A stretch of DNA of 64,000 nt from Talinum fruticosum (GCA_021018815.1 JAITYX010000033.1:5118501-5182500), one strand, 5' to 3'; shown: positions 11,780-24,353, counted from the first letter of the stretch. Made by a program: numbers and translations. Notes: generated by a model not told the origin, from the sequence alone.

Positions 11780-12300
11780 AATGTACAACGGAACCACCTA
11801 ATTCGAGATGAATTTATTTTGGCTAAATGAAATATGAAAATGCAAAATGGACTCACCTCCGGCAAAATGAAATATGATAATTCAAAATGGACTCACCTAA
11901 TTTGGGATGAATTTATTTTGGCTAAATGAAATATGATAATGCAAAATGGACTCACCTAATTTAAGATGAATTTATTTTGGCTAAATGAAATATGATAATG
12001 CAAAAGGGACTCACCTAATTTGAGATAAATTTATTTTGGCTAAATGAAATATGATAATGAAAAACGGACTCGACTAATTTGAGATAAATTTATTTTGGCT
12101 AAATGAAATATGATAATGCAAAACGGACTAACCTAATTTGAGATGAATTTATTTTAGCTAAATGAAATATGATAGTGCAAAATGGACTCACCTAATTTGA
12201 GATGAATTTATTTTGGCTAAATGAAATATGATAATGCAAAATAGACTCACCTAATTTGAGATAAATTTATTTTGGCTAAATAAAATATGATAATGCCAAA
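11780..12300 (-). repeat. 59-bp tandem repeat array in the leader of element B
   Basis: The GGACTCACC motif or its variants recur at 11889, 11948, 12007, 12066, 12125, 12184 and 12243, exactly every 59 bp. A diverged copy precedes at about 11830. Each unit carries CTAATTTGAGATGAATTTAT and GGCTAAATGAAATATGATAA. There is no spacer structure, so it is not a CRISPR array. The more decayed array in element A has the same unit. Confidence 0.92.
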
Positions 12301-13028
12301 TGAAAATGCAAAAAGAAGGTCAAAAAGACGGACTAAGCTGACCAAAATATAGAGGGGACCTTGGTAGGACCCTCTCTACACCGACTCGGCGATAACTACC
12401 TAAACCACTTAAAGAAAGTTTTAGTATGACTCGGAAATGCAAGTAATGGACCAACCTAAAAGGAAAAGGTAATTTGGACTTTTGGCTATATGGACATAAT
12501 GGACCAACTCTAGCAAATCTTATTAAGGTATTTTATTTGCACCCATGCAAGGGTTAATCAGCACTCCTTACCTATCCCTAAAGGCTCACAAGCAAAAGAT
12601 TAAATTTAAAATAGTCACACTCATCCAAGCATGCAAATGAAGACAAGGTGCCACCTAATAGTCAAAAGATCTACGGTTAAAAGAGGTTTAGACTAGGTCG
12701 GATACATGGTGACTCATAATCCGAAGATTTAGTCATCTCGTGTGGGGCACGGCAAGAAAAATACTGAAATCCTTGGTGCCTCTCGGTAAACCAAGAGTGC
12801 ATGCTATGAGGGAAGAGGTACCGCCTCCGTTGGCAATCAAGTCTAGTTGGGCACTTCGGGACGCATTAGGAGCCTCTTACAAAAAGTGTTTAACAAGGGG
12901 TAAAAAAACTAATGATCTACCAACATAAATAAACTATGTTCAAAGGTTGCTAAATGCAAGATGCCTAATACAAATAAATTATTAAAACTCACTAATCCAA
13001 TAGTTTCGCCCTCTTACTAAGTGATTTA
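12301..13028 (-). other. Untranslated leader of element B
   Basis: No gene. Sequence conserved with 2881-3446 of element A lies between the tandem array and the primer site. Confidence 0.6.
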
Positions 13029-13046
13029 TTCCCAGTGGAGTCACCA
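13029..13046 (-). other. Primer-binding site of element B (tRNA-Arg type)
   Basis: The plus strand reads TTCCCAGTGGAGTCACCA. This resembles a tRNA-Arg acceptor end with one C-to-T type change relative to GTCGCCA. It sits against the LTR edge exactly as in element A. Confidence 0.8.
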
Positions 13047-13078
13047 CTATAGGAACCATGGCCCGGCGGGCACACACT

Positions 13079-15375
13079 TGTAACACCCCAAAACTTAATC
13101 GTAATTAATTATTCTAAATTTGCATTTTATCGTCTTAATATTATTTAAGAGCAGTGAGCCGCGCACAATACGAAATCGAAATAAAAGATGTGAACAAAGT
13201 TGATAATCGTAAATAATAATAGGTAATCCATACAAATTTACGTTTGTACTACGAAATGTATAGATGTTCGAATAATTTCATTCCAAATCCGAATAATTTA
13301 AATTAATAAGTAAAAAGAAATAAAATTAAACAATATATAAAATTAAAATTATTATAACAGCAAATAAAATTTAGCCAAATGTGTGATATATATTTAATCA
13401 TGTGGTAATGGAAATAGTAAAAATATAAGAAATATTAAGATTTACAAGACAAAAAAAAAAGAAGAGGGAATAGGGTGCTAGAAGTATCGGGCATAATAAG
13501 TTAGTGAAAAGGGGCAAGCCTTATGCATTCCTCTTCTTTCTCTCACCTCTCCTTCCTCACATTCCCCTCCCCTGTTACTGCCGCCACTGCGGCGGACCCG
13601 CCGGCCGCTACTGCCACCACTGGCCCGACCCGGTGCTCGCTGCCACCAAGCACCTTTTTCTCTCCCCTCTTTCCTCTATTTCACATTAAGCGGGCAGGAC
13701 AGCCCTGCCACTATCGTGCCTAGTCGGGATAGGCGCCACCCCTAGACGCCGTCCGCCGCCCTTGAGCTGCCGACCGACTCCTCAAGCCGCCGCTGAGCCA
13801 CCGAAGCTCCACCACCCAATTCCATCTCTAATTCTTTTGAGGTATACCCCTAATCCTCAATTTTTAAGTAAATTTTATCCCAAATTCATGTTGTAATTGA
13901 ATATTTAGACAAGTAGATATGAGTTGTGAATTGATTATGGTGGAATTGGAGGAATTGTGAAAGCAAATGAAATTGGATTTAGGGTTTATTATATGTTGAT
14001 ATGGAATTGAAAATTTATTTGGGGGTTTCTTTATAATTGTAAATGTGCTTGTGTAAATTCCGTATGGGTATGAATGAATTGTTTGGTTGTGGTGGAATTG
14101 GATGAAATTTTGGGAATATTGAAATATGGATTTATGTGAAATTGGACTCTTGGGTTGTTTATATGCTAAATTGGTATTGGAGATTAATTTCGATTATTCA
14201 TAATTGTGAATAGGTTTGTTCAATTTTTATACGAGCATGAGTGAATTGCTCGATTGGGCGAGGATTATTTAAGTTGTAAAGGCATGTTAGGAAAGTAGAT
14301 TAATTCAATTTGAGTATGTTAATCCTTGGAAAGGAAAAAAAAAGGGATGAAAATACATTTGAAGGTTTAATTGGAATTGATCATGGTTTTTGTGGAGTTG
14401 AATATGTAATTAGGAAGAGGATAAAAGAGTAGGTGGCTAGGAGATAAGGAATTTATTAAAATTAGATGCAATAGATACGAATGTAAAACCTTATCAAAAA
14501 TAGATACAAGAAAGGTTAATAAGTTTATTAATGCAAATATTAAATTTTTGTTTGAAAACATAAAATCAATAGGAACCACTATTCACGAAGCAAAGAAAAT
14601 AGAAATTAAAAGGAAACGATCGATCGAGGTACATTATTGCTTGTACCCTTCCAAAATAGTTACATTTTTATTGTCATGTAAAATGTTACTCGTGTTTATT
14701 TTTATTTCGGCCTACAACTCTTTAGGAACCAAGTAATCATTAATCATTAATTGTTAATCGTTTATTGTGAACCGTTTATAAATGTCCGCTAGCGTAATTA
14801 ATCGTATTGGGCCCTTCTTGACAATCGGGAACTTTAATCGCATCGTTTAATTGAGGCCACATATTGGGCCTTCCCGCAAATGAGAATTTTAACCGAATCA
14901 TTTAACCGATGCCATGGCTGCAAATGCATGTAAATTGGGGTCCTAGTGACGGCTGGAAACTAAACGTTTAAGAAGTTGAAAACAAAATTGAGAAGTTTAT
15001 ATGAAACGAAACTGTGCATTTTGCTTAAATGTTTGAGTTTTAAATGAATTTAAAATCGCGCGCGTGCTCACTTACTCTTCAAAATTATTTTACAGATGAA
15101 AGGGTAATGTATTGAGCCAACTGCTCACTTTATGTTTTATGTTTTATGTTTTATATTTTCTGTTTTAAACGCTTTTAGGGAAAGAGAAGCACCCGGTATG
15201 AGGAGAAGGAAATAGAGGAAACGAGAATCCTAAAAGGTCGGTATCGGGCAGTGACTTGCATGTTGTATTTTGGTGTTAATGTATTTTGGATTATGTGTTA
15301 ACAAACGGACGGACTTTTGTACTATCTAAATTTAAGTATATAATGTATAAACCTTATGACAGTTTGTGCAAATAA

Positions 15376-15414
<39 letters not shown>

Positions 15415-15571
15415 CAACATGTGGAATGTTTAGGTATAGGCCTTGTCTCTACTATAAGAGACAGCGGTAATGCCCCGGCTTATATTAGCTTCCGCTGCCA
15501 AATATTTCTTAAATTTTATTGGGTTATGTTATGAATTAGTTTTATGGATAATTATAGTCTAGGGAGTTACA
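13079..15571. mobile_element. Solo LTR of a TGTAACACCC-type gypsy element
   Basis: It begins TGTAACACCCCAAAAC and ends GGGAGTTACA, which are inverted termini. The flanks are ACACT on the left and ACACC on the right, a 4-of-5 target duplication. It interrupts the otherwise collinear LTR B. At 2493 bp it has no internal gag or pol, so it is best read as a solo LTR left by recombination. The proline-rich frames near 13504-13723 are compositional. Confidence 0.75.
15381..15413. repeat. (AT)n microsatellite
   Basis: A run of about 16 AT units inside the solo LTR. Confidence 0.95.
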
Positions 15572-17532
15572 ACACCTGCCCTGGAGGGCCAACCTTCCTC
15601 ACGAATTAGCGTTTAATGTTTTCTCGAAGAGAGAAAAGAGAGAGGTTAGAAATGATTTTTGAAAGTGGGCATTGACCTCTTATTTAGAGTTCTGAATTTT
15701 ATTAAATTAAGTTACAGATTAAATCAAATTGATTGGCGGTTTTATTAATTATTTTATTTTAAAAATTATTTTTAGAAGTCTCGGGATATTATTTCTCAAT
15801 TGAACAAAATAAATAAAACTAGAGTTTCAAATCTATAGTGAGGCTTTAGGGCCAAACCGGTCCGAAAACACTGTTTGAACCCAAGCCACGACCATCGACC
15901 ACTCGGTGTTGGCCGAAGCCAGCACATAGCGGTCAAGGGCGTCACCCACGAGCCACAACCGAGGAAATCAGCCACGGCCTTTGGCCCGGCTAGAAAACTC
16001 TGAAGCTCTAAAATTTTACTCGTAGTAAAAAAGAGCCGAGAAGCAATTTGAATGGAAATAAAGTAAAAGAGGAGTCGCCGATCGGTTTTAGGAAAGAAAA
16101 ACTAACAAAAGCATAATAAATAAAATTTATTCTTCCAATCTTAATATGGGGAAACTAAGACCGAAAGAGGCTAAAGAGTGACTCCATCGGTCTAGAACCG
16201 AAAATTGGATTCGGGGACGAGGGTATGAAACGTAGGGATAAGCCCTTCCGTTCCGCTCGTCCGAAGACGACCATTACTCGGTTTGAGTAGCGAATTAAAA
16301 CAACGTACTAAACATAAGCACACAACATGCTAAACGAAATCAAAGCAACCAAAACATGAATGAAAGTGATAAAAAGCAAATAAAAGGAAAGAAATAAAGA
16401 AAATAAAAGCGAAAGAATAGAAAAACGGAAAAGAAAAGAAAGAGAGAAACTTAATGGATTACATCGGGTGAGGAGGAAATAAAAGCAATGTAATTCTTCT
16501 CCAATACGCAAAACGATAAAAAAACATAAAATAAATAATCGTTTGAAGGCCGAATCGGTGCCCTTAGGTTGTCCCACCTGTTGATCCGGATCTCCGTCAT
16601 TGGATCCGGTGATGCGACAGTGGTGAATCAAGGAAAGGGGCTTTTTGTGAATTTTGAGTGTAGGAAAGAAGATTGATGATGAAGTATTCTGGTTCGGATG
16701 TGGTAATGATGAAGAATAGAGTGGAAATAATCCGAAAAGGGACCAAGAGATCGGAATACGAAGGGAGTATTCGGTAGCTCTTAGTCAAATTTCAACGACG
16801 ATAACGTTACGAGAAAATCGTATGAATTTTTATTTGACAGACATGGCGCATAGGTTGAAGTCGTATTGAAAACGAGAGCCAAGGCTCTCTATTTATAAGG
16901 AGAGGTCTAGGTCACAAATGACCTAGGGTTGCTCTAGGCCAGCCGTCCAAGGCTAAGCGTAAGAAACTAGGCCAATGCTAAAGTGATAAGACCGGATAGA
17001 ACCTCGGTTGGGGCGCCACCACCCGGGATGCCTAAGGTTTTGTGCCTTTTCGTGCTGAAAAGGGAATCTCCGTGTAGGGCGCTGGCCATACGGTGACGTT
17101 TTGAGGGGAGAAGCTCCTAGTCTCGGGCGGACTATCTTGGAGCTTAAACGCAGACACTTTGACACTTGTGATCATGAAATGCAATGCCTAACGTCGTCTT
17201 GAGATCTTTAACTCTATGTCCGATTGGACAAAAGTGAAATGCAGAATTCTAAGTCCGGAATTTCCCAGTACGTGGCATTGGACTCCATTGTCTCTAGAGG
17301 CTTGACCCGGGTTTGGACCGTCGGAAAGAAAATGGGATTTTTAGACCGATCTAATGCAAAAGGCTATTTATTTAATATCGGGGTTCTTTGTGGTTTATCG
17401 GCTTCCGTCAAACCAATCAAATTCGATCTGTGGTCCAAATCCTCAAACAGGACTCGGGATTTATCATCGGGCCAACAATATAGAATACAGGATTAAAGGA
17501 GATAAGGGACAACACATTTTAGGTGTTTTGTA

Positions 17533-18210
17533 ATGTGCCACTAGAAGGCTTCCTATTGGACCACCAAAAAGTAGCTTGGCACCCTAGGCTTAGCTTTTCC
17601 GAGTCACCAAAAAGGATAGCTACAACCGTGGGGAATTTTAGAACTAAGTCCAGGCGGACTCTCTTCTTCGTTAGAAAACCTTCATGACTACACCTTCGAC
17701 TTATCCAAGAACCCGATCGCTTCAAAATGAACTCCCAACAATCACCATGCAATCGTCTTGCTCAGCAGCTGACCCGGTCATGCCTAACATGGTTAAGAGT
17801 CTTCCAACCTATAGTAGTTAAGAGGGATGGATTTTATTCATCTTACAAGGTCTAAAATAACTTAAAACTGTCTCAAATTATTACGGACCAAATGTTTGAA
17901 CAAAATAAAAAAACTTAGTTCACTAAAGAAAAGACTGAGTTTACTCAAGAACCGAGTCCACTTGAGTCCGAGTGCTTATTCCGTTAATGAAGCCTCGTGA
18001 AATCAATCTCCTGTTTACATTGCTCCAAACCTATCAAATCTTGTTTGAATAACTTTCAACATATTCTTAATCTGCATGGCTAACCTCTTGTCTAACCTTC
18101 TGTTGTCTTGTAACTTAGTCCGAGCTACATTTTCTAGGACTGAGGACCCGGTCGAGCTCGGACCTATTGAATTTGAACTGGTTACCCGAAGAGATGGAAT
18201 ATTTCCATCA
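17533..18210 (-). other. 3' untranslated tail of gypsy element C
   Basis: This aligns over most of its length with 34795-35483, starting at GCCACTAGAAGGCTTCCTA in both. It lies downstream of pol in the minus sense and should lead to element C's 3' LTR, which is not seen because element B begins at 17532. Confidence 0.6.
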
Positions 18211-18720
18211 TTCTCCCCTTCTTGAGAAAAGTTTAACCTCGGTTGGCAGGTCACTCTTTTCCTCAAAGTATGGCCTGAGGTCAGCCACATTAAAGGTTGC
18301 TAAAATTTCATAGTATCTAAGTAGATCAACCTTGTATGCATTTGGTCCAACTTACTCCAATTCGAAGAGACCCGCCAACTTTGAGGTTAAACTTGCAATT
18401 TCATAGTCTCTTATCTTCGCTGCAATTTTGATCTCCTTTTTAAGGAAATCTTTACTTCCTCATATATATCCAAACCAAATCATCAGGTTTGAAGAGGACT
18501 TTTTCTTATGCTTGTCTCTTTTTGAAGGAAATCTTTCCTTTCTCATATGATCTTTCCTTTCTTCATATGTATCCAAACTTGCTCCAATTCGAAGGAAATA
18601 TTTCCTTCTTGTGTCATTCAACTTCTCACTACAGAAGCGGTTAGCCATCCTTTCTAAGTTAGCATAACTCCCATGCCAACTCCCGAGGCAGCACATTCTA
18701 CTTTAAAAAATTTAGAGAGG
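18211..18720 (-). pseudogene. Element C RNase H fused to the integrase carboxyl end by deletion
   Basis: Minus-strand translation near 18600-18700 is an RNase H start (CAASGVGMGVMLT, then FCSEKLNDTRRKY across a frame change). It then runs straight into an integrase tail (RKERFPSKRDKHKKK). Near 18290-18340 comes YEILATFNVADLRPYFEE, the usual end of plant gypsy integrase. The integrase zinc finger and catalytic core are absent, so roughly 1 kb has been deleted. It is broken by stops. Confidence 0.7.
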
Positions 18721-18986
18721 TAAGGCAACGCTAAAATAGGGGTTGAGGTCAACAATTGTTTTACTTTATCAAATCCTTGCTGAGTCGACTTAGTCTATTG
18801 AAATCCTTTCTTCTTGATCCTTTCAGTCATAGGGGCCATGACTGTGCTAAAGTTCTTGATAAATCTCTTATAGGAAGAAGCCAATCCATGAAAGCTTCTT
18901 ACTAGCTGGATTAAATTAGCAACTAGTCATTCTTTGATAGCACTAATCTTCTCTTCGTCAACTTGAATACCCTGTTCGGACAAAAC
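18721..18986 (-). pseudogene. RT thumb region of element C
   Basis: Translation gives [34 protein letters not shown] and GIQVDEEKISAIKE, standard for the end of gypsy RT. The palm half is at 20480-21330; the two are separated by the copia solo LTR at 18987-20479. Confidence 0.8.
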
Positions 18987-20479
18987 GAAGACTCGGACTA
19001 CTGAATTTATATCATTCCGAGTACTATAAAGAACTCGGTACAAACCTCATCCCTCCTAAGTTTTTATTACAAGTCATTCGATTAATATAGAAACTATTGC
19101 ATATATTTTCATTCGATTCTAACCGACTCGGAATATACATTCTTGTTCATTAACTCACACCGATGTTTCGAGTCACTCGGACACTAGTTAGTTTTCTCGC
19201 ATGTTAAAACAATCTCTCTAACACTTTTAATCTAAGTTCGACTTCATATTTTGAGGTAAAGTGAATTACGAGCGTGAATTTATCTTTCTAAGTCAGCATG
19301 TGTGTTCGAGAATTATTTGTCTAGATCATGTACTTATACTCTAATATTTTCTTTATAATTTGATCTTTCCTAAGATCGACTTAGATGGAATTTGAGTATA
19401 ATGAATATTAGACTCAGAAAATTCCACTCATCTAGGTCTAAGATAATTATACACTTAATTATCTTAATTAAATTATTATATGTGCCTAATCTTAGACCAA
19501 AGTATTTTATACTTTCAGAACCAAAATTGTTTACTTTTGTAGGTTATCTACACGAGGTTATCCTATTTTTGAATTACAAAAGTAACCAGCTTCAACCTCG
19601 TCAATCACCAGCAGACAAGGCTTTTCTACTTCGAACAAGGCTCGGACGTTGTGTCAAGATTGTCCGTTTCCAAAATTAGAAATCTTTAACGCTAAGCTCA
19701 AAGGTGGTTTTCACCTTACTTTTCGGACACCACCAGCTGATTGGAGCACCTTTTGCAGTCAAGAGCCGTTGCACAACATTCACATCTCAACGGATCTTTT
19801 CCGAGCGACTCGGAAGAACCGTTACAACGGTCACAAAGGACTTCTATTCGGAAGATAGTCACAACGGCTAATCCGCTTGGTCATCTATAAATAAAAGCCA
19901 CTTCTCAAGACTTAAAGATTGCTGAGAATTGTTGAACACAATGCTGAAAGTATGTCTCTTTGTATAATACTCATTCAATCTTCTATTTACAACTCCCAAC
20001 TTGTTATTCATACTTTCCGAGTTGTAAAGTCTTGTAATCAGTCACATACTCTTTCTTACTTTCTGAGTAAGGTCCCTTGACTGACCTATAAGGGTTAACT
20101 TAGCTCGGTTGTCCCTAACTCGTAAAGGTTATCTCGGTTAGGAAGTACTAGATCGGATAAGGGAACTTCGAGTTTAGGAAAACTCGTAAGGAATTGTTTA
20201 AGGGAGTAATTCTGATTTAGCCTGATCTGCTGTATTTTGTGGATTCAAAATAGTGGATTTGACTTGGTGCTTGGATTAGCACTGGCCGTGGTTTCTGCCC
20301 CAGGAGGGTTTCCACGTATATTTGAGTTAACACTTTTCCGAGGCCAATCTAGACTCGGATTGTTTAGATTACTCCTTTCAAGCTTTAATCTTCCAAGTTT
20401 GTTGAAATTTCCTCATCACCCTATTCACCACCCTCCTCCCCCTCTAGGGTGACTACGTCTCTCGAAGCGCAAACCTTCA
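18987..20479 (+). mobile_element. Copia solo LTR, plus orientation
   Basis: It begins GAAGACTCGGACT (first T of TGAAG lost) and ends GCGCAAACCTTCA, the same termini as the Copia-1 LTRs read on their sense strand. Its length of about 1493 bp is near their 1598. It is flanked by AAAAC on both sides (18982-18986 and 20480-20484), a perfect 5-bp duplication. Without it, the RT of element C reads across the site. There is no internal region, hence a solo LTR. Confidence 0.85.
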
Positions 20480-21340
20480 AAAACAAAACCTAGAAAAGCA
20501 ATATGTGAAGTAAACAATTGGCACTTCTCTAGGTTTCCATAAAGCTTCTCTTAGGACAGGATATGTAACACTTCTTGGAAATGCTAAGCATGCTCCACAT
20601 CTATCTTGTTATACACCGGAATGTAATCAAAATAAACCACCACACAACTACCTATGATCTGCTTTGAGCACTTAATTCATCAATGTTACAAAGGTACTTG
20701 ATGCATTGGAAAGGCCGAATGGCATAACAAGCCATTCATATATGCCGACCTTAGTTTTGAAGGATGATTTTCATTCATCTCATTCACAAATTCTGATCTT
20801 ATAATAACCACTCCTCATATCTATCTTGGAAAACACAATGGCTCCATGAAGTTCATCAAGTAGGTTTTCCAATCTAGGAACATAAAACATATACTTAATG
20901 GTGATCTTGTTGATTGCCTTGTTGTCTACACACATTCTCTAAGTGTCATCTTTCTTTGGAACTAACAATGCAATCACTACACAAGGATTCATGCCTTGTT
21001 CCATTTAACTTTAGCTTACAGTCTTACAGCTTTTTACAGCTGCTTCCAGCTCCTTACAACTCGTTTACAACTTTTTATAACTAACTTTACAACTATCTTA
21101 CAACTTCTCACATCTCCTTATAGCTCCTTACAGACCTTATAACTAAATGGAACAGGGCCTCGGACTCTCCCTAATTATACCCTTGGCTAACAATTCATTA
21201 ACCTCGCCTTTGGAATTCTGCAATGTCTTTTGGAGTCATATGTAGGCTGGTTTGTTTGGTAAAGGGAATTTAGGTATAGGTCAATCTTGTCTTAGATTGT
21301 CCTTTTAGGGGGTAAACCAGGGGGAATCTCTACTGGAAAA
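20480..21340 (-). pseudogene. RT palm and fingers of element C
   Basis: The minus strand shows [46 protein letters not shown] and, near 20622-20633, FDYI in place of the catalytic FDDI. The first two are classic gypsy RT motifs. Many stops are present. A T/C-rich low-complexity patch lies at 21000-21140 (repeated TTACAGCT and CTTACAACT). Confidence 0.75.
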
Positions 21341-22740
21341 ACATGTTCATACTCTTGTAACAAAAGGGCTAACAAAAGATGGGATGAAGTAAGGGATTAA
21401 GTAGCTTCATATCCCATCAATAACCAGGTATTGAGAGGCTTGTACTCATGTAGTTGAGATTTATGCAAATCAGTTAATAGGACTGAGGCTTGGGGATTCT
21501 CTTGTGGTCTTTAGATCTGACATGGTTTGAGAGGGGTGACGATGATTTTCTTACTTTCTTGGACAAGTGTGTAGGTATTCAACCTACCATTATGTTTAAC
21601 ATACCTATCAAACAACCAAGGTCTCCCTAACAATACATGACAAGCATCCATAGGTATGACATCACACTAGATTTTCATCTTTGTATGACTTGCCAATATT
21701 TAAAGAAATTAGACACCTAAAAGAAACTTGGATACCTCTTCCTTGACTCAACCACTGAATGGTATAAGGGGCTGGATGGGAAGTCAATGGCAATTTCAAC
21801 TTGTCCACCAAAGTCCGGGATGTTACATTCATCAATGATCACTGAGCACACTTTACCACCGATAGTGCATCTTGTGTGAAAGACGTTCTCTCTCTATTCT
21901 TGGTTCACTACCTTAGCAAACCCTGTTAGGGTTCTTCTAAGGATAAGTAACTCTCCTTCATCAGGTCCTTTCTCCATTTGTTCTTCATCTTCTGGCAAAC
22001 TAGACTCAAATTCAACCTTTTCTTCAACTTCATGGAATCCTTCATAAGCTTGATACTCAGCTAGTGAGATGATTCTTTCATTGAGACATTTTAAGGCAAC
22101 CTCGACCTTATCCTTAACATCTAAAACATCTTGTTATTTTAAGAGATTTAGAGGGGGTTTTCTAAGGTGTTTTTGGGGGCTAAGGGGTTAAGCTTCTATT
22201 CTATGTGGTTAAGGTAGGGGAATTTCTTGTTAAGTAGAGAGGGGATTTAGATAGGCATTAGATTTGTAAGGGGTTTTGGTACTCGACATTTTCCTTTGGC
22301 TCTTCTCTACATGTCCACCTTATGAGCTAAGGAACCCAGTTCATCAAGGGTGGTGTATGGTATAACTCCACAACATTGGCAATTCTCTCTTCTAATCCTG
22401 CCAGGTACCTTACCCAAGTTTGAGGGTCACTCTCAAATAGGTCACACTTCCAAATGAGGTGTTCAAACTCTCTTGTGTACTCCTCAACTCGCTTTTGTGC
22501 CTTGCTCCGGCCTTTGTAGCTTAAGGAAGTTGTTTTGCAGATAATAATCTGGTAAGAACTTATCCTTCAACTCTTTCTTTACTCTCCTCCGGGTTCCGAT
22601 TTTCTCTTTTCCACTTTTCATTTTTTTTTTTTTGTTTTTGTAAATTCCGCCACCAAATAGAAGCATGGCGCCTAAGCTTCAAGGCAATTAGCTTCACTTT
22701 CTTCTAGTGAGGAAACTCCTTGTACTCAAACATTCTCTCT
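21341..22740 (-). pseudogene. gag-protease region of element C
   Basis: Near 21780-21900 a frame reads TRCTIGGKVCSVIIDECNIP, resembling the protease start of plant gypsy elements (usually TRC...CNVIIDGGS), with the D-x-G loop lost. Near 22370-22480 is a gag segment containing LFESDPQTWVRYLAGLEERI. Frames change repeatedly. The gag continues beyond the Copia-1 insertion at 33735. Confidence 0.6.
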
Positions 22741-24338
22741 TGAAGGTTTGCTCGGGAGAGACTCGAATCACCCTAGAGGGGGTGAATAGGGTGGAGGAAG
22801 ATTTTTCCGAAAATCAAACACTTTTGATCAAGGCACGGACAGAGGCGGATTCCGAGTCCGAAATGGGGTCGAAAAGTGTGTACTCGAATTGCAGTAAAGA
22901 GTAAAGAAGCGAGATAAAACCGAAACTTTGAATCTGTCTGAGTCTAGATTGTACTCGAAAGTGAAAACACGTAAAGTACGTGGAAACCCTCCTGGAGCAG
23001 AAAACCACGGACCGTGCTAATCCAAGCACGAAGTCAAATCCACTATTTTGAGTCCACAAAATATCGTAGACTAACCGAACCCGAGTTGCTCCCTTATACA
23101 ACTCTTTATAAGTTTTTCTTAGACTCAAAAATTACCTTATCCGATCTAGTACTTCCTAGCTAAGATAACCCTTACAGCTAGGGAAAACCGAGCTGAGTTA
23201 ACCCTTACGACTCGATCGAGGGACCTCACTTAAACAAGAAGAAAGAGAGTGTTTGTAACTAAGTACAAGACCTTACAACTCGTAATATAATGAATTACGA
23301 GTGGGAGTTGTAAGTAGAAGATTGAGAATGAATACAACGACTTTGCTCAAGTATATGTATTAACAATAGGTTCGGCAATCTTCAAGTCTTGAGAGTTGGC
23401 TTCTATTTATAGATAACCAGGTAGCATAGCCGTTGAGTCCATCTTCCGACCGAGAGTCCTTTATGACCGTTGTTAAGAACTTTCCGAGTCACTCGAAAGT
23501 ATCCGTTGTGATATGAACGTTGTACAACAGTTCTTAACTCTTTGGAAGTCCCAAAACCACCGACGGTGTCTTGAAGGATAAAGTGGAAACCACCGTTAAG
23601 CTTGGCGTTTCAGTTTTCAGATTTGGAAACAGACAGACCTTGACACAATCTTTTGGGGCTAGGTCGGACAATGGGAAAAGCCATGTCTGCTGGTGATTTG
23701 ACGTTTTGAAGCCGGTTACTTTTGTATTTCAAAAAGTGTATCCTCGTTTGAATAACCTACAAAAGTAAATCAAATCGGTTCTCAAAGTATAAAATACTTT
23801 GGTCCAAGATTAGACACAAATAATAATATGATTAAGATAATTAAGTGACTAATTATCCGAGTCGAAAAGGAAATGGAATTTTCTGAGTCTAATATCCATG
23901 AAACTCAAAATTCCATCCGAGTTAGTCTAAGCGAGAATCAAGTTACATAGAGAACATCGAGTGAAATAAACTTGATCTAGACTAAGCATGGTTCGGACTA
24001 GAAGCACTCGACTATAACATAATAGAACCTGTAATATGAAGTCAAACCCGAGTGCGGTTATGCGAATACTAGTCAATTGAACATGCGATAATTCTAAGTG
24101 ATGAGAGACTCGAAGTGGGTATACAACAGTAAGTATAGATATGCTTTCGAGTCTCACAGAGACAAGTAAGAATATATGAAATAAATGCTATATCACTTAG
24201 AGGAAATATTATATCACTCAGAAAAGTTTCTAAGGTACGAGAGAATGACTTGGAATCAAAACTCTATAAGTGAGAAAGCCTTATACCCGATTCCTTTGGT
24301 AGAACTCAAAAATGTGCGGAGTAAAGTCCGAGTCTTCA
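22741..24338 (-). repeat. 3' LTR of Copia-1
   Basis: The sense strand starts TGAAGACTCGG at 24338 and ends GCAAACCTTCA at 22741, with TGAAG/CTTCA inverted termini. It is highly similar to 32136-33734, with scattered substitutions and 1-2 base indels. Minus-strand frames here (for example 22814-23128) are LTR sequence and not genes. Confidence 0.93.
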
Positions 24339-24353
24339 ATCTCCCCTTTTTGA
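24339..24353 (-). other. Polypurine tract of Copia-1
   Basis: The sense strand reads AAAAAGGGGAGAT directly before the 3' LTR. The same tract flanks the Copia-2 3' LTR. It is the expected plus-strand primer. Confidence 0.85.

Larger units (their letters stand above)
5462..13028 (-). mobile_element. Internal region of gypsy element B (Tat/Ogre-like), truncated by element A
   Basis: The order from the primer site is leader, tandem array, gag, protease, RT, RNase H, a second RNase H, and integrase. The integrase stops at 5462 where LTR A begins. A second, archaeal-type RNase H together with a tRNA-Arg primer site points to the Tat/Ogre branch of Ty3/gypsy (family knowledge). Every domain carries stops or frameshifts, so the copy is inactive. 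B's 3' part and 3' LTR should lie beyond the left edge if the nested-insertion reading is right. Confidence 0.8.
13049..17532 (-). mobile_element. 5' LTR of gypsy element B, split by a solo LTR
   Basis: The LTR restarts at 15577 after the insertion at 13079-15571. Removing the insertion and one target copy leaves about 1986 bp, matching the 1994 bp of LTR A. Aligned landmarks include the CGGGATATTAT block, the CGCTCGTCCGAAGACGAC-type block at 16255 (4185 in LTR A), and CATCGGGCCAACAA near 17466. Both terminal dinucleotides are mutated, so the edges are good to a few bases. Open frames inside are not genes. Confidence 0.8.

Noticed and set aside
11780..12300. Possible CRISPR-like array
   Set aside because: Units are contiguous 59-bp repeats without unique spacers, inside a plant retrotransposon leader.
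13504..13723. Pro/Ala-rich frames within the solo LTR
   Set aside because: GC-rich LTR segment; no gene structure, start context or homology recognised.
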